Under the pieces are notes generated by a model that was not told the DNA's origin, did no database searches, and worked only from the letters and a program-made list of their open reading frames with translations. Positions 9,280 through 18,238 of a DNA stretch of 64,000 bases are shown in pieces. The stretch's first letter is position 1. The number at the start of each line of letters is the position of its first letter. The DNA lies in contig NZ_JAPHNC010000005.1 in the NCBI RefSeq assembly GCF_026241255.1, positions 62,001 through 126,000 of the forward strand, written 5' to 3'. Origin of the DNA: Helicobacter sp. MIT 21-1697. Its GTDB lineage: Bacteria > Campylobacterota > Campylobacteria > Campylobacterales > Helicobacteraceae. A program made the position numbers and the translations under genes.

Positions 9280-10661
9280 GGGGACCTTTTAAATATGTAG
9301 CGATGAATGACGCCACTTATAGATTCTCACACATAGAGATATTTAATGCTCTCGCGCTTAATCCCATAATGTCTTTTATCTGGGCTCACAAAAATTACAA
9401 AAGAGATATGCTAGACACATTCATAGCAGCAGATGAACACAAAATGCAGCTTTTGCAAAATCAACTCTTCCCTCTTTTTGCCAAAAGTCCCAAAAATGAG
9501 TTTGCCCTTGCAAACAAACCTCATATTATGCTCAATCTAATGGAAAGCTTTGGTTTGCAAATGCTAGAGCATTCTAATGATATAAATCTCTTAGGTGAGC
9601 TTGAAAAGCATTTTGAAGAAGATTTTATCTTTAGGAGATTTCTCTCCTTTGGGAACAATACAGGACCAAGCCTATCTATGCTTTTTACCTACTCGCCCAA
9701 AGTCCTTTTAAAGTCGCAATATAAAAAACATTATCTTGCACATACGCCCATAGAGCTTTATAAAGCACAGGGCTATAAGGTGATTTTCTTAACCTCTGGC
9801 AATAGAACTTGGTTTGATGTGGGAGAATTTATGGAGATTCAGGGCGTTGATGAGATTATTGATGAAATCATTTTGAGCAAGGAATACAAAGGAGTTGAAA
9901 AAAGTCGCTTCGCATATGGCATAGGCGATGAATTTATGTATAAAAAGGCTTTGGAGCTTTTAGAAAATGCGCAACAACCTCTTTTAATCCTCGCCCTCAC
10001 TGCTGCAAATCATTCACCCTATCCCAATGTTTATGAAAGTATCTCCACAGAGTCCATTCCTCCCAATCTTTTGAAACACATCACAAGGAAGCCATACAAA
10101 GCCCTGAATACTTATATATATGCCAACAATGAATTTGGCAAGTTTTTAAGTGCATTTAAGAATAGCTGGGTAAAAGATAAAACCATCATTGCTGCCACAG
10201 GAGACCATAGAATGAGGGATTTTACAATAGATTCTATCAAAGAAAGTGCTTTGGCTTATAGTGTGCCGCTCTATCTCTATGTGCCTAGTAGTTATCAGCA
10301 CAATATCGTGTATGATGCTTTTAGAGTGGGCTCACATAAGGATATTTTCCCCACACTTTATGCCCTGTCTTTAAGCGAAGTAGAATATCTCAATCTTGGC
10401 GGGAGAAATATGCTTGGCACAAAAGAAAATGACAAATATGAATTTGCCTACAATCAAGCACTTTGGCTTGATGAAAAGGGTATCTATCCACTTCATTCTG
10501 ATAGAGGCTATGCGTATGAGAATCCACAGAGTTTATTAAGCAATGGGGAGCATTTCGCACTTGATGAATATCATTTGCATTTTCCAAAACTCTATGATGA
10601 GCTCAACGAACAACAGCTTCGTTTTAGACTCATCAATATGCACCAACATAAACAAGATTAG
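9192..10661 (+). CDS. sulfatase-fold catalytic half of the same phosphotransferase gene
   Basis: An open frame of 489 residues (TTG at 9192, next in-frame ATG about 9258) that begins with the last membrane helix (LTLICLFLLFMVLYVLALRG) and continues into a periplasmic alkaline-phosphatase-like domain. Metal and nucleophile positions are visible: NLMESFG (metal Glu), NNTGPSLSML (catalytic Thr), GIGDEFMYKKAL, and ATGDHRMRDF (metal Asp-His). Family enzymes move phosphoglycerol or phosphoethanolamine from phospholipid to a glycan or lipid. As sequenced it is separated from its membrane anchor by frameshifts, so whether it is made alone is uncertain. It is followed after 63 bases by a TDT transporter gene. 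Confidence 0.8.
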   Translation: MFESTAFALKPLTLICLFLLFMVLYVLALRGPFKYVAMNDATYRFSHIEIFNALALNPIMSFIWAHKNYKRDMLDTFIAADEHKMQLLQNQLFPLFAKSPKNEFALANKPHIMLNLMESFGLQMLEHSNDINLLGELEKHFEEDFIFRRFLSFGNNTGPSLSMLFTYSPKVLLKSQYKKHYLAHTPIELYKAQGYKVIFLTSGNRTWFDVGEFMEIQGVDEIIDEIILSKEYKGVEKSRFAYGIGDEFMYKKALELLENAQQPLLILALTAANHSPYPNVYESISTESIPPNLLKHITRKPYKALNTYIYANNEFGKFLSAFKNSWVKDKTIIAATGDHRMRDFTIDSIKESALAYSVPLYLYVPSSYQHNIVYDAFRVGSHKDIFPTLYALSLSEVEYLNLGGRNMLGTKENDKYEFAYNQALWLDEKGIYPLHSDRGYAYENPQSLLSNGEHFALDEYHLHFPKLYDELNEQQLRFRLINMHQHKQD

Positions 10662-10724
10662 ATTCTTAAAATTATGGTAAAATTATACTTATATAACAAA
10701 GCATAGAGTATTCAAAGGACACAG

Positions 10725-11690
10725 ATGGAAAGCAGAGAATCTAAAAGCTCAAAATTACAACATCTCCCCATAATGCTATTTGCCATTACAATGGGCTTTG
10801 GAGGGCTTACACTTGCGTATAAAAAAGCAGCGGAGGTACTCCTTATCCCACCCTTTTTCTACCAAACCCTCACTTTTATCATTGCCATCCTTGCGCTTAT
10901 CATCTTTTGTTTGTATTGCTTAAAACTCATCAAATACCCCAAAATGGTTTTACAAGAGTTTAATCACCCGATTAAAATCAATTTTTTTGCGACAATCTCA
11001 ATGTCTATGCTGCTGCTTTCAAACATTTTCCGCGAAATGCCTCATTTTTCTTTGTCTCTTTTTAGCGTTGGTATGGGATTGCAAACCTTTGTCGCATTCT
11101 ATGTTATCGCTTATTGGTTGAATAAAGACATTCAAATAGCGCATTCTAATCCCGCTTGGTTTATCCCTGTGGCTGGTAATCTGCTTGTATCTGCTTCGGG
11201 CATTGGCTTTGTTAATGAATATCTATTAATGTTTTTCTTTTCTTTAGGAATGTTTTTTTGGATTATCCTCACCGCGATTTTATTTAATCGCATTATCTTT
11301 CACGGAATGCTTGCTCAAAAATTTTTGCCCACACTTGCGATTTTTATCGCACCTCCTCCTGTGGCGATGTTGGGCTATCTTAATATCAATGGTGGTGAGT
11401 TTGATATATTTGCGAAGTTTCTCTTAAATATCGCACTCGCTTTTGCGCTGCTACTCTTTGTGCTTGCTAAAAATTTTTACAAAATCACATTTTTTATCTC
11501 GTGGTGGGCATTTACCTTTCCTTTTGCCGCGCTCACTATGGCACTTCTCACTGCATACGAAAAAACCCAATATACCCCTTTCAAGTTCCTTAGCCTTGCC
11601 TGCCTTGTGCTTACAAGCATTACCATTGCATTTGTAGGGCTTAAAACCATTGGTGCGATAATGCGTGGAGAGATTTGCAAAGAAGAATAA
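10725..11690 (+). CDS. TDT/SLAC1-family transporter
   Basis: A 321-residue integral membrane protein with about ten helices and a short hydrophilic N-terminus. The opening PIMLFAITMGFGGLTLAYKKA matches the start of the tellurite-resistance/dicarboxylate transporter (TehA, SLAC1) fold, where a Phe-gated pore passes anions or C4-dicarboxylates. GGAC stands nine bases before the ATG. The substrate cannot be read from sequence. It ends two bases before the convergent glf gene. Confidence 0.8.
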   Translation: MESRESKSSKLQHLPIMLFAITMGFGGLTLAYKKAAEVLLIPPFFYQTLTFIIAILALIIFCLYCLKLIKYPKMVLQEFNHPIKINFFATISMSMLLLSNIFREMPHFSLSLFSVGMGLQTFVAFYVIAYWLNKDIQIAHSNPAWFIPVAGNLLVSASGIGFVNEYLLMFFFSLGMFFWIILTAILFNRIIFHGMLAQKFLPTLAIFIAPPPVAMLGYLNINGGEFDIFAKFLLNIALAFALLLFVLAKNFYKITFFISWWAFTFPFAALTMALLTAYEKTQYTPFKFLSLACLVLTSITIAFVGLKTIGAIMRGEICKEE

Positions 11691-11692
11691 GC

Positions 11693-12793
11693 TTAAGCTA
11701 GATTCTCAAACACGCTCAATGCACGAGCGATGACTTTATCCATATCATAGTAGCGATACTCCCCTAGTCTGCCGATAAAATGCACATTTTTAAGCTCATT
11801 TGCTTTCCTTGCATACGCTTGATATATTGCCGCGCTTTGCTCATTTGGCACAGGATAATATCGCTCCTCTCCTCTATGCCACGCCTTAGGGTATTCAAAG
11901 CTTACAATACTATGAGGCGTTTTAGAATCCAAAAAATACTTATACTCCCCAATGCGCGTGAAATCGTAATTATTTGGATAATTGATAACTGCCCCACTTT
12001 GAAAATACTCTCTCTCAAAGCGCATAAAATCAAAATGCAAACTCCTATAAGGCAACTCGCCTAATTCATAATCAAAAAACTCATCAATCGCCCCACTATA
12101 AAAAATCCTCTCGCACTCAATACAATCTGCTATATCCTTATAATCGCATTCAAGCTTGAGCGTAATAAGCGGATTTGCAATCATTTTTTCACACATTTTG
12201 GTATAGCCCTGCATTGGGATTCCCTGAAATCTATCTTGAAAATACCTATTATCGCGGCTAATGCTTACAGGCACGCGCTCAAACACGCTAGAATCTAGCT
12301 CTTGTGGCGTGCATTGCCATTGTTTCAAAGTATAATGCAAAAAGATTTTTTCATAAATAAATTGGCTTAAAAATGCTAGTTTTGGGTGCTTTTGTAGCTC
12401 CAAAATAGACACTTTACTCCCATACTCAAAGCTTTGCAAAAGCATAGATTCTATTTCTTGTGCCATTGCGGCGGGAAAAAGTGTGAAAAGCGAATTGAGA
12501 TTAAAAGGCACAGGCACAAAGCTCCCATCAACAAGGGCTTTGACTTCGTGCATATAAGGATAAAATCGGCTAAAAATATTGACATACTGCCACACTTTTT
12601 GCTCATTACTATGAAAAATATGCGTGCCATATTGATGCACCAAAATGCCCTCATCATCGTAATCATAGACATTTCCACCGATATGATTGCGCCTATCTAT
12701 AAGCAGCACAGATTCTCCTCTCACATTTGCTAGACGCTCCGCAAGTGTCAGCCCCGCTAATCCCGCTCCTACGATACAATTTTTTGCTTTCAT
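11693..12793 (-). CDS. glf: UDP-galactopyranose mutase
   Basis: The 366-residue flavoenzyme interconverts UDP-galactopyranose and UDP-galactofuranose. It starts with the FAD-binding loop GAGLAGLTLAERLA, followed by DRRNHIGGNVYD, HQYGTHIFH and near the end FIGRLGEYRYYDMDKVIARA, all typical of Glf. The start at 12793 is chosen because AGGAG lies eight bases upstream. An upstream in-frame ATG would overlap the preceding gene and has no site. It is the last gene of the surface-glycan operon, so the glycan probably contains galactofuranose. Confidence 0.96.
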   Translation of the reverse strand: MKAKNCIVGAGLAGLTLAERLANVRGESVLLIDRRNHIGGNVYDYDDEGILVHQYGTHIFHSNEQKVWQYVNIFSRFYPYMHEVKALVDGSFVPVPFNLNSLFTLFPAAMAQEIESMLLQSFEYGSKVSILELQKHPKLAFLSQFIYEKIFLHYTLKQWQCTPQELDSSVFERVPVSISRDNRYFQDRFQGIPMQGYTKMCEKMIANPLITLKLECDYKDIADCIECERIFYSGAIDEFFDYELGELPYRSLHFDFMRFEREYFQSGAVINYPNNYDFTRIGEYKYFLDSKTPHSIVSFEYPKAWHRGEERYYPVPNEQSAAIYQAYARKANELKNVHFIGRLGEYRYYDMDKVIARALSVFENLA

Positions 12794-12806
12794 TGCTTTA
12801 CTCCTT

Positions 12807-13829
12807 TTAAACTTTAAAATGCTCATATAGTGTTCTGCCAAAAAGCCTTATCACACTATATTCTTTAAAAAGTCGGATTCTAAAGTTTCGCTCTTGCGTA
12901 TTTTGCATAACATCTCTTATGCGGATAAATCTCAAGGCACACTTTGTCCTCATAAATAAAGTCATTAACTTATCTCTTTGCCATACTTCTTTTTTAATAG
13001 ATAATTCCCCTATGACTTCTTTAGCTTTTTTGTAAAAATCTTGGGCATTATGATGAAAGGTATAAATTTCATATAAAAGGTGAAAAGGCAGCCCACATTT
13101 ATAAACCAATGAATGCGCAACATACCAATGTGTGAGAAATATAAACATAAAGATTCTATCAAAAGTTACTTCATTACATAGAGCAAGTTTGCCTGTGGTA
13201 GAATCTATTCTCTGTCTGTAATGATATGCGCTTAAATCTATACACTCAATAGTCTTAGCAAATGGCAGAATTTGATACAAAAATCCCGCGTCCTCACAAA
13301 TTTTGCCCTCAATAAATCGCACTTGGTATAAATCAATAAGCGATTTTGGGAGCAAACAATTAGCCACAAAAAAATCAAACAATGTAATATTTTTAGGCGA
13401 TAAAAGAACAGAGCCTTTGAGCGTTTTATGGGTATTAAACCTTTGTGCTTTATCATCAAATTCAAAAAGCACATTAAAATTTATCACTACACTTTCCTGC
13501 GCGCTATGTTTCACTAACTCCTCTATCCAAGTTAAATCCACATAATCATCAGAATCAATAAAGCAAATCCACTCGCCTTTTGCGATGTCTAATCCTGTAT
13601 TTCGTGCTGCAGATTGCCCCTTATTTTCCTGCTCAAGGTAGCAGATTCTACAATCTCTTTGCGCATACTCTTGCACGATTACTCCACTAGAATCTGTGCT
13701 ACCATCATTCACACAAATAATTTCTAAGTGTGTATAACTTTGATTGATGATAGAATCTAAACACTGCGCCACATACGCCTCCACATTATAAATTGGGATA
13801 ATCACTGATACTAAGGGGTTATCTTGCAT
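12807..13829 (-). CDS. family 2 glycosyltransferase (second GT2 of the operon)
   Basis: A 340-residue cytoplasmic transferase with a GT-A fold. It shows PLVSVIIPIYNVEAYVAQCL, CVNDGSTDSSG, and the DxD metal site in WICFIDSDDYVD. The C-terminal part (about residue 230 on) is basic and ends in a short segment (IRLFKEYSVIRLFGRTLYEHF) nearly shared with the preceding GT2, so the two are paralogues. Its ATG lies 11 bases inside the preceding gene's long reading frame. The donor and acceptor sugars are unknown. Confidence 0.92.
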   Translation of the reverse strand: MQDNPLVSVIIPIYNVEAYVAQCLDSIINQSYTHLEIICVNDGSTDSSGVIVQEYAQRDCRICYLEQENKGQSAARNTGLDIAKGEWICFIDSDDYVDLTWIEELVKHSAQESVVINFNVLFEFDDKAQRFNTHKTLKGSVLLSPKNITLFDFFVANCLLPKSLIDLYQVRFIEGKICEDAGFLYQILPFAKTIECIDLSAYHYRQRIDSTTGKLALCNEVTFDRIFMFIFLTHWYVAHSLVYKCGLPFHLLYEIYTFHHNAQDFYKKAKEVIGELSIKKEVWQRDKLMTLFMRTKCALRFIRIRDVMQNTQERNFRIRLFKEYSVIRLFGRTLYEHFKV

Positions 13830-15069
13830 TTACGCCCCCTATCCTCCCAAATGAGCCACCATTGAGAAAAATATAGAGGGAATAGAGCAAATAAGGGACT
13901 ACATTATACCCCCCCCCCCCGCGAGTGATTTTGGTATCTACAAACCTCTCATAGAGCGTGATACCAAAGATTCTAATCACACTATATTTTTTGAAAAGGC
14001 GCACACGAAAATAGCATTTGAAATTTTGTTTATAACATTTAAGAATCAACATAAAAAGTTGCAAAGGCGAGGTTAAAAGGTGATTCAAATAGCTTAATCT
14101 TTGGTGTATGCGCTCAAATTCTAAAGTGAGAGCTTGAGGTATAGCTTTGCTTTGCAACGCAAAAATTTCATTATCTTTAGCCGATAAAATCATATGAAGC
14201 ATATACAAAGATTCTATACTGCCTTTTCCCTCACATATACTCTCTGTAAGATGTGTAGCAATAATATGCGCGCGCTCAAGCGTGAGGTTATAAAGTTTAT
14301 CTAGCCGATGTGTTTGAGCCAGAATAAGCACATCAAGCAAACCTTTGTTTTGGTCTCTCCAATGCGTTTTACTCCAAGCAAGAAAGGACTTTTGATGTCC
14401 TATGCGATAGCAGTAAGTAACCTCCGAAAGCGCATAGAATCTTTGTGCAGCTATCATTGCCTTGACAAAAAACACAGGGTCTTCATAGCGCGTATAATGA
14501 GGGTGCAAAATATGTTCATTCAACAAAAAGATTCTATTATATAAAAAGCGCGTCCAACCAAAATCAAATTGATAATCTTTATACTCCACAAAGCCATTAT
14601 GCGCAAAAGTATAGCCATACAAAATGCTTGGAAAATCTGTGTTTATTGTTCCATTGAGATAATCGCTAAAGCAACCTCCACATATCAATGCTTGATGTTG
14701 TTGCGCTGCATTATAGAGAGTTGCAAGTGTTTGATTTGAGGGGTAAAAATCATCAGCGTCAATAAAGCACACAAATGCGCCTTTTGCAAGATACAAAGCT
14801 TCATTTCTAGCACTTGCTACACCTGCATTAGCCTTATGAATCGCCACTATACGCGAATCTTCCTTAGCATACCTCTCCAAAATCTCGCCACTTCTATCGG
14901 TGCTGCCATCATTGATACAAATAATCTCTATTTCACGCAAAGTTTGGTGTATCACAGAATCTAAGCATTCCGCGAGGTAAGATTGCACATTATAAATGGG
15001 GATAATCACTGATACCAAAGGATTATTTTGAGACTTGCAATCGTGCATTTGGCTTATCTTTTGGCTCAT
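13819..15069 (-). CDS. family 2 glycosyltransferase with a 3' G12 tract
   Basis: A 416-residue GT2 enzyme with PLVSVIIPIYNVQSYLAECL, CINDGSTDRSGE and the DxD site in VCFIDADDFYP. The conserved part ends at about residue 379 (VRLFKKYSVIRIFGITLYERF). After TKITR the G12 tract gives GGGG and a 30-residue tail unlike any family sequence. With 11 or 13 G the tail would stop after a few codons, so the tract should not destroy the catalytic domain. It would change the tail and the overlap with the next gene. The start overlaps the ligase stop (TAATG at 15069). Confidence 0.92.
   Translation of the reverse strand: MSQKISQMHDCKSQNNPLVSVIIPIYNVQSYLAECLDSVIHQTLREIEIICINDGSTDRSGEILERYAKEDSRIVAIHKANAGVASARNEALYLAKGAFVCFIDADDFYPSNQTLATLYNAAQQHQALICGGCFSDYLNGTINTDFPSILYGYTFAHNGFVEYKDYQFDFGWTRFLYNRIFLLNEHILHPHYTRYEDPVFFVKAMIAAQRFYALSEVTYCYRIGHQKSFLAWSKTHWRDQNKGLLDVLILAQTHRLDKLYNLTLERAHIIATHLTESICEGKGSIESLYMLHMILSAKDNEIFALQSKAIPQALTLEFERIHQRLSYLNHLLTSPLQLFMLILKCYKQNFKCYFRVRLFKKYSVIRIFGITLYERFVDTKITRGGGGYNVVPYLLYSLYIFLNGGSFGRIGGVNAR
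13909..13920 (-). repeat. G12 tract at the 3' end of a GT2 gene
   Basis: Twelve C on the plus strand, read as G12 in the gene. G12 gives a frame that ends at 13819, past the next start codon (13829). G11 gives GGGGIM then stop and G13 gives GGGGV then stop, about 70 bases before that start. Confidence 0.95.
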
Positions 15070-16526
15070 TATCGCGCCTTTTGATTATTTTTTGTGTGCC
15101 ATTTCGCGCCCAAAAACACGCCAAGCAGCACAAACAAAAAAATCTGTCCCTCACGCACAGGGAAACAATCAAAGAAATTTGCCACGATTAATCCCAAAAG
15201 GGCTAAGCCTATGCTGCCTATGAATATATGGCGCACATTCACTCCCATAGTATCCATAAAAGCACTAGAGCTAAAATCAATGTTTGCCTTATAAAATGCG
15301 TAGAAAAAATACCCCACAAATAAGCTAAATCCCACAAAGCCCACAAGTCCTAGCTCAAAAAAGATTGAGGAGGGATAGTTGTGGTTATGTGCATTGTTTG
15401 AGATAAAAGTATCCCCATAGTCTCTAAGCGAGAAAGGGTGATTGAGAGAATCTAATGGAAAAATCTGCTGAATATTATAGGGAAATTGCCAGAAAAAATA
15501 GCCATTTGGGCGCAAAGGATTATCTGCTATGGCAAGGAGTGTGGATTTAAGCAAAGAGATTCGCTCAAGGCTTGAGTATTCCATTGTTATATCAGAGTGC
15601 TTATTGAGCGAATGAGGGGAGCATTTCACCCAAGTTTGACAGCTCTCACCCGCAAACTGCCCCATTTCAGAGGGAGGCGTGTGCCATACCTGCATAAAAT
15701 TATTGGCTATCTTATGAAAATTAAACCTATCCTGCCACGAAGAGCTAAAATGATACAGGGCAAAGCCACCTAAACAAAGCGTAAGAAACAATCCCAAAAG
15801 AGCTATTTTTTTGCGCTTATAGGTAAAAAATACAAAAGGCGCACACATCATAGTGATAAGTGCCAAAGCCCCGAATCTCCCGCCATTACATATAAAAGCG
15901 TAGATTCCTAAAAGGGTAAATATGCCAAAAATACATTTTATAAGTCCCCTTGTTTTTAAAAAGCTCACATAGGCAAAGCTAAAGGCAAAAAGTAGATAAA
16001 ACACATAAGCAGTAGGAGGAATGTGATAATGAGGCAACATAGCGCGATAGCCTAGACTTCCTCCACCATTGGCATAAAAATCATACATCGTAGCCAAAGG
16101 GTGATAAAAAAACGCACAACAAAGCAAGAACCATACTATTTGAAGTTGCGCCTCTTTAAGCCGCATTGTAAGCAAAAAGCTCATTATCATAAAAAGGCTA
16201 GGCTCTAGGAGAAATTGTCGTATAAGGTGCTTTGTCTCTGACACATTTACTGCGAAAAAAAGCGAAATATACGCCATTATCACAACAATAGCCATAAAGC
16301 TAAGAGGCAGCCTAAGGGCTTTGATAGATTTGACATCTCGCCAAAAAAAGAGTAGAAAAATCACAAGTGCGGCGTAGAGGAGATTGATAGGAATCTTAAT
16401 GCTTAAATAACTATATGAGAGGGGCAAAAGCGCAAGAGTAAGCACCGCTAAGCCCACGCATAGCCATAAAGCAAAAGTGCTGTATCGCTCAAAGAATCTG
16501 CTATATGTGAGTTTGAGAGTGTTCAT
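15069..16526 (-). CDS. O-antigen ligase/polymerase-type membrane protein
   Basis: A 485-residue inner-membrane protein with ten or more helices and a long periplasmic loop at about residues 255-365 (from about SSSWQDRFNFHKI), the layout of the WaaL/Wzy family. These join O-antigen or another glycan to lipid A-core, or polymerise repeat units. The conserved short segment FICNGGRFGALALI just before the loop fits. The start at 16526 is chosen because its ATG overlaps the TGA of the upstream gene (ATGA). A further upstream ATG gives only extra polar residues. Ligase and polymerase cannot be separated on sequence alone. Confidence 0.85.
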   Translation of the reverse strand: MNTLKLTYSRFFERYSTFALWLCVGLAVLTLALLPLSYSYLSIKIPINLLYAALVIFLLFFWRDVKSIKALRLPLSFMAIVVIMAYISLFFAVNVSETKHLIRQFLLEPSLFMIMSFLLTMRLKEAQLQIVWFLLCCAFFYHPLATMYDFYANGGGSLGYRAMLPHYHIPPTAYVFYLLFAFSFAYVSFLKTRGLIKCIFGIFTLLGIYAFICNGGRFGALALITMMCAPFVFFTYKRKKIALLGLFLTLCLGGFALYHFSSSWQDRFNFHKIANNFMQVWHTPPSEMGQFAGESCQTWVKCSPHSLNKHSDITMEYSSLERISLLKSTLLAIADNPLRPNGYFFWQFPYNIQQIFPLDSLNHPFSLRDYGDTFISNNAHNHNYPSSIFFELGLVGFVGFSLFVGYFFYAFYKANIDFSSSAFMDTMGVNVRHIFIGSIGLALLGLIVANFFDCFPVREGQIFLFVLLGVFLGAKWHTKNNQKAR

Positions 16527-17437
16527 AAATATTGCTTTATCACGCGTAATTTGCATACATAAAATCGTCTGACATTGCCCTCAACTACCCAACCAAGCCA
16601 AGGGTGAGCGTCTTTTAAAAACCACGCAGGATACTTTTCAATACGCGCAGGAGAAGTTAAATCTTTATATACAAGAAAAACATTGAGTAATCGCTCGGCT
16701 AAAAACCCATAGATTCTTTGCTGATAGGGCGTATAGTATTGAATATCAATGCGTTTTTGTGCCTCAAAAAGCACAGAGAATAAAAACTCACAATATTCAA
16801 AATACAATTCCTTTTTCATCACAAAAAGATTCCACCAACTTAAACATTTTCCCTTTGTAAAAAATACCTTTTGTAATGCCTCTTCATAATGTGGATATTT
16901 ATTTCTAATAATCTCAAGCACAATATCCAAATCCTTTTGGTGATGGTCTCTTGCATAAATTTCATACTGATTAAAAAATCGTGAAGTCTCCCAACCATAA
17001 GAAACGATAATGCGTTTTGAAACAAGAATATCTGCCTTTTTGCAAGCAGATTCTATGTATTGTGGAGAAAGCCCAAAATTGCGCTGAATCTGATGAGGAG
17101 AAAGTCTGACTTTATTGACATCATAAGGGTTTTGTAACTGCATTTTCCCTTTAAAGTCAAACACCCGCCGATAATGAAAAAGCCCATAATAATCTGCCTC
17201 TAAGTTTTTCCACGCCCAATACATCGCAGTGAGTTCGCAGAAGTAGGGATTGAGCTCACTGATATGCTCTCCATTATTATCATATAAAAGTGGCACTCCT
17301 GCCTTATCGCACAAGGTTTGCAAACCGCCTATGGTATATTCACTCGCATTTGCAGCACCAAGCAAAATGGGCTGCAAGACATCATTGCCAATAATAGGGC
17401 TTATCTTATGATAACATACGAGAATCTTTATATTCAT
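16523..17437 (-). CDS. DUF4422 glycosyltransferase (second copy)
   Basis: A 304-residue protein of the DUF4422 family found in capsule and LOS loci. The N-terminus MNIKILVCYHKISPI, the segment DVLQPILLGAA, and the strong block MYWAWKN followed by YYGLFHYRRVFDF (about residues 73-94) are diagnostic. GGAG stands seven bases before the ATG, and the start lies 32 bases inside the preceding frame. It is intact, unlike its neighbour upstream, with which it shares a 98-bp block of 95% identical DNA. The sugar specificity is unknown. Confidence 0.9.
   Translation of the reverse strand: MNIKILVCYHKISPIIGNDVLQPILLGAANASEYTIGGLQTLCDKAGVPLLYDNNGEHISELNPYFCELTAMYWAWKNLEADYYGLFHYRRVFDFKGKMQLQNPYDVNKVRLSPHQIQRNFGLSPQYIESACKKADILVSKRIIVSYGWETSRFFNQYEIYARDHHQKDLDIVLEIIRNKYPHYEEALQKVFFTKGKCLSWWNLFVMKKELYFEYCEFLFSVLFEAQKRIDIQYYTPYQQRIYGFLAERLLNVFLVYKDLTSPARIEKYPAWFLKDAHPWLGWVVEGNVRRFYVCKLRVIKQYL
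17157..17254. repeat. 98-bp direct repeat, copy A (partner at 18124-18221)
   Basis: The block shared by the two DUF4422 genes differs at about 5 of 98 positions, while flanking coding sequence is much more diverged. It covers the conserved LNPYF to RRVFDF coding region. The copies are offset by 967 bases. Confidence 0.9.
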
Positions 17438-18191
17438 ACTGCACTCCTCTTATCAGACTTTTGCTCAAAGTTTTCTGGCTGTGAAATGTGCGGGGGGGGG
17501 GGGGCATAATAGGTTTTTTATATATGCGAAGAAATAAAAAATAATACCGCTCACAATCCGGCGCACTTACTTTGCCAAAGAATTTGCTTTGTTTGTTATA
17601 AAGAAGTGTTCCCTTGCATTCATACACATTGAGATTATGCGTGTGCGTATAATAATGAAGCCATACATTAAAGAGCCGCTCACCTAAAAAGCCAAAAATA
17701 CGCGATTGGTAAGCATCATACGATATATAATCAATCTGCTTTTGCACTGCAAAAAACACATCAAAGAGCCATTCGCAATATGCGAAAAATATCTCTTTAC
17801 GCCAAATTGCCATATTCCAATAGCACATTTTTGCGCCATTTGTAAAAAGTGTCGCTGTGATAGAATCGCTCATATAGGGATAAGTTTCTTTGATGTAGGC
17901 GATTGCCTTATCTAAGTCTTTTATATTATGCCCACCTTTTGCGAAAGCTTCATACGCATTTCTATCTGGGCGCAAAGACAAAGGCTTGGGAATGATTATA
18001 TCAATATGATGTGTTTGCAAATATGAAGTGATAAAGGCAGAATCAAGGTGGTATTTAGCAATAACGCGACTTTTGGGGACAAAGGCTGACTTAAGACGCC
18101 AAAAAAATGTATTTGGCGTGAAATCAAACACCCGCCGATAATGAAACAACCCATAATAATCTGCCTCTAAGTTTTTCCACGCCCAATACAT
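17406..18191 (-). CDS. DUF4422 glycosyltransferase, first copy: main part downstream of the frameshift
   Basis: This frame carries most of the first DUF4422 copy, from MYWAWKNLEADYYGLFHYRR to the end. It is really open from the G13 tract at 18253-18265, but the ATG that begins the upstream fragment is in another frame, so the gene is off as sequenced. With 11 or 14 G the two parts join as one protein of about 345 residues. Near the end a C13 tract (17492-17504) encodes MPPPPR and a tail that overruns the next start codon. The homologous neighbour ends about where this tract begins. Confidence 0.85.
   Translation of the reverse strand: MYWAWKNLEADYYGLFHYRRVFDFTPNTFFWRLKSAFVPKSRVIAKYHLDSAFITSYLQTHHIDIIIPKPLSLRPDRNAYEAFAKGGHNIKDLDKAIAYIKETYPYMSDSITATLFTNGAKMCYWNMAIWRKEIFFAYCEWLFDVFFAVQKQIDYISYDAYQSRIFGFLGERLFNVWLHYYTHTHNLNVYECKGTLLYNKQSKFFGKVSAPDCERYYFLFLRIYKKPIMPPPPRTFHSQKTLSKSLIRGVQYEYKDSRMLS
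17492..17504 (-). repeat. C13 tract at the 3' end of the first DUF4422 gene
   Basis: Thirteen G on the plus strand, C13 in the gene. C13 gives a tail ending at 17406. C14 ends at a TGA that overlaps the next ATG (ATGA). C12 stops after PPPPAHFTARKL, about 35 bases before that ATG. Confidence 0.95.
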
Positions 18192-18221
18192 TGCGGTGAG
18201 TTCGCAAAAGTAGGGATTGAG
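18124..18221. repeat. 98-bp direct repeat, copy B (partner at 17157-17254)
   Basis: The second copy of the block, inside the phase-off DUF4422 gene just downstream of the G13 tract. Confidence 0.9.
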
Positions 18222-18238
18222 TGTGGAGATTTCTTTTT

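Noticed and set aside
12793-12841. Longer N-terminus for glf
   Set aside because: The added residues (MAEHYMSIL and on) precede the universal FAD-binding start and overlap the upstream gene; the inner ATG has a good ribosome site.
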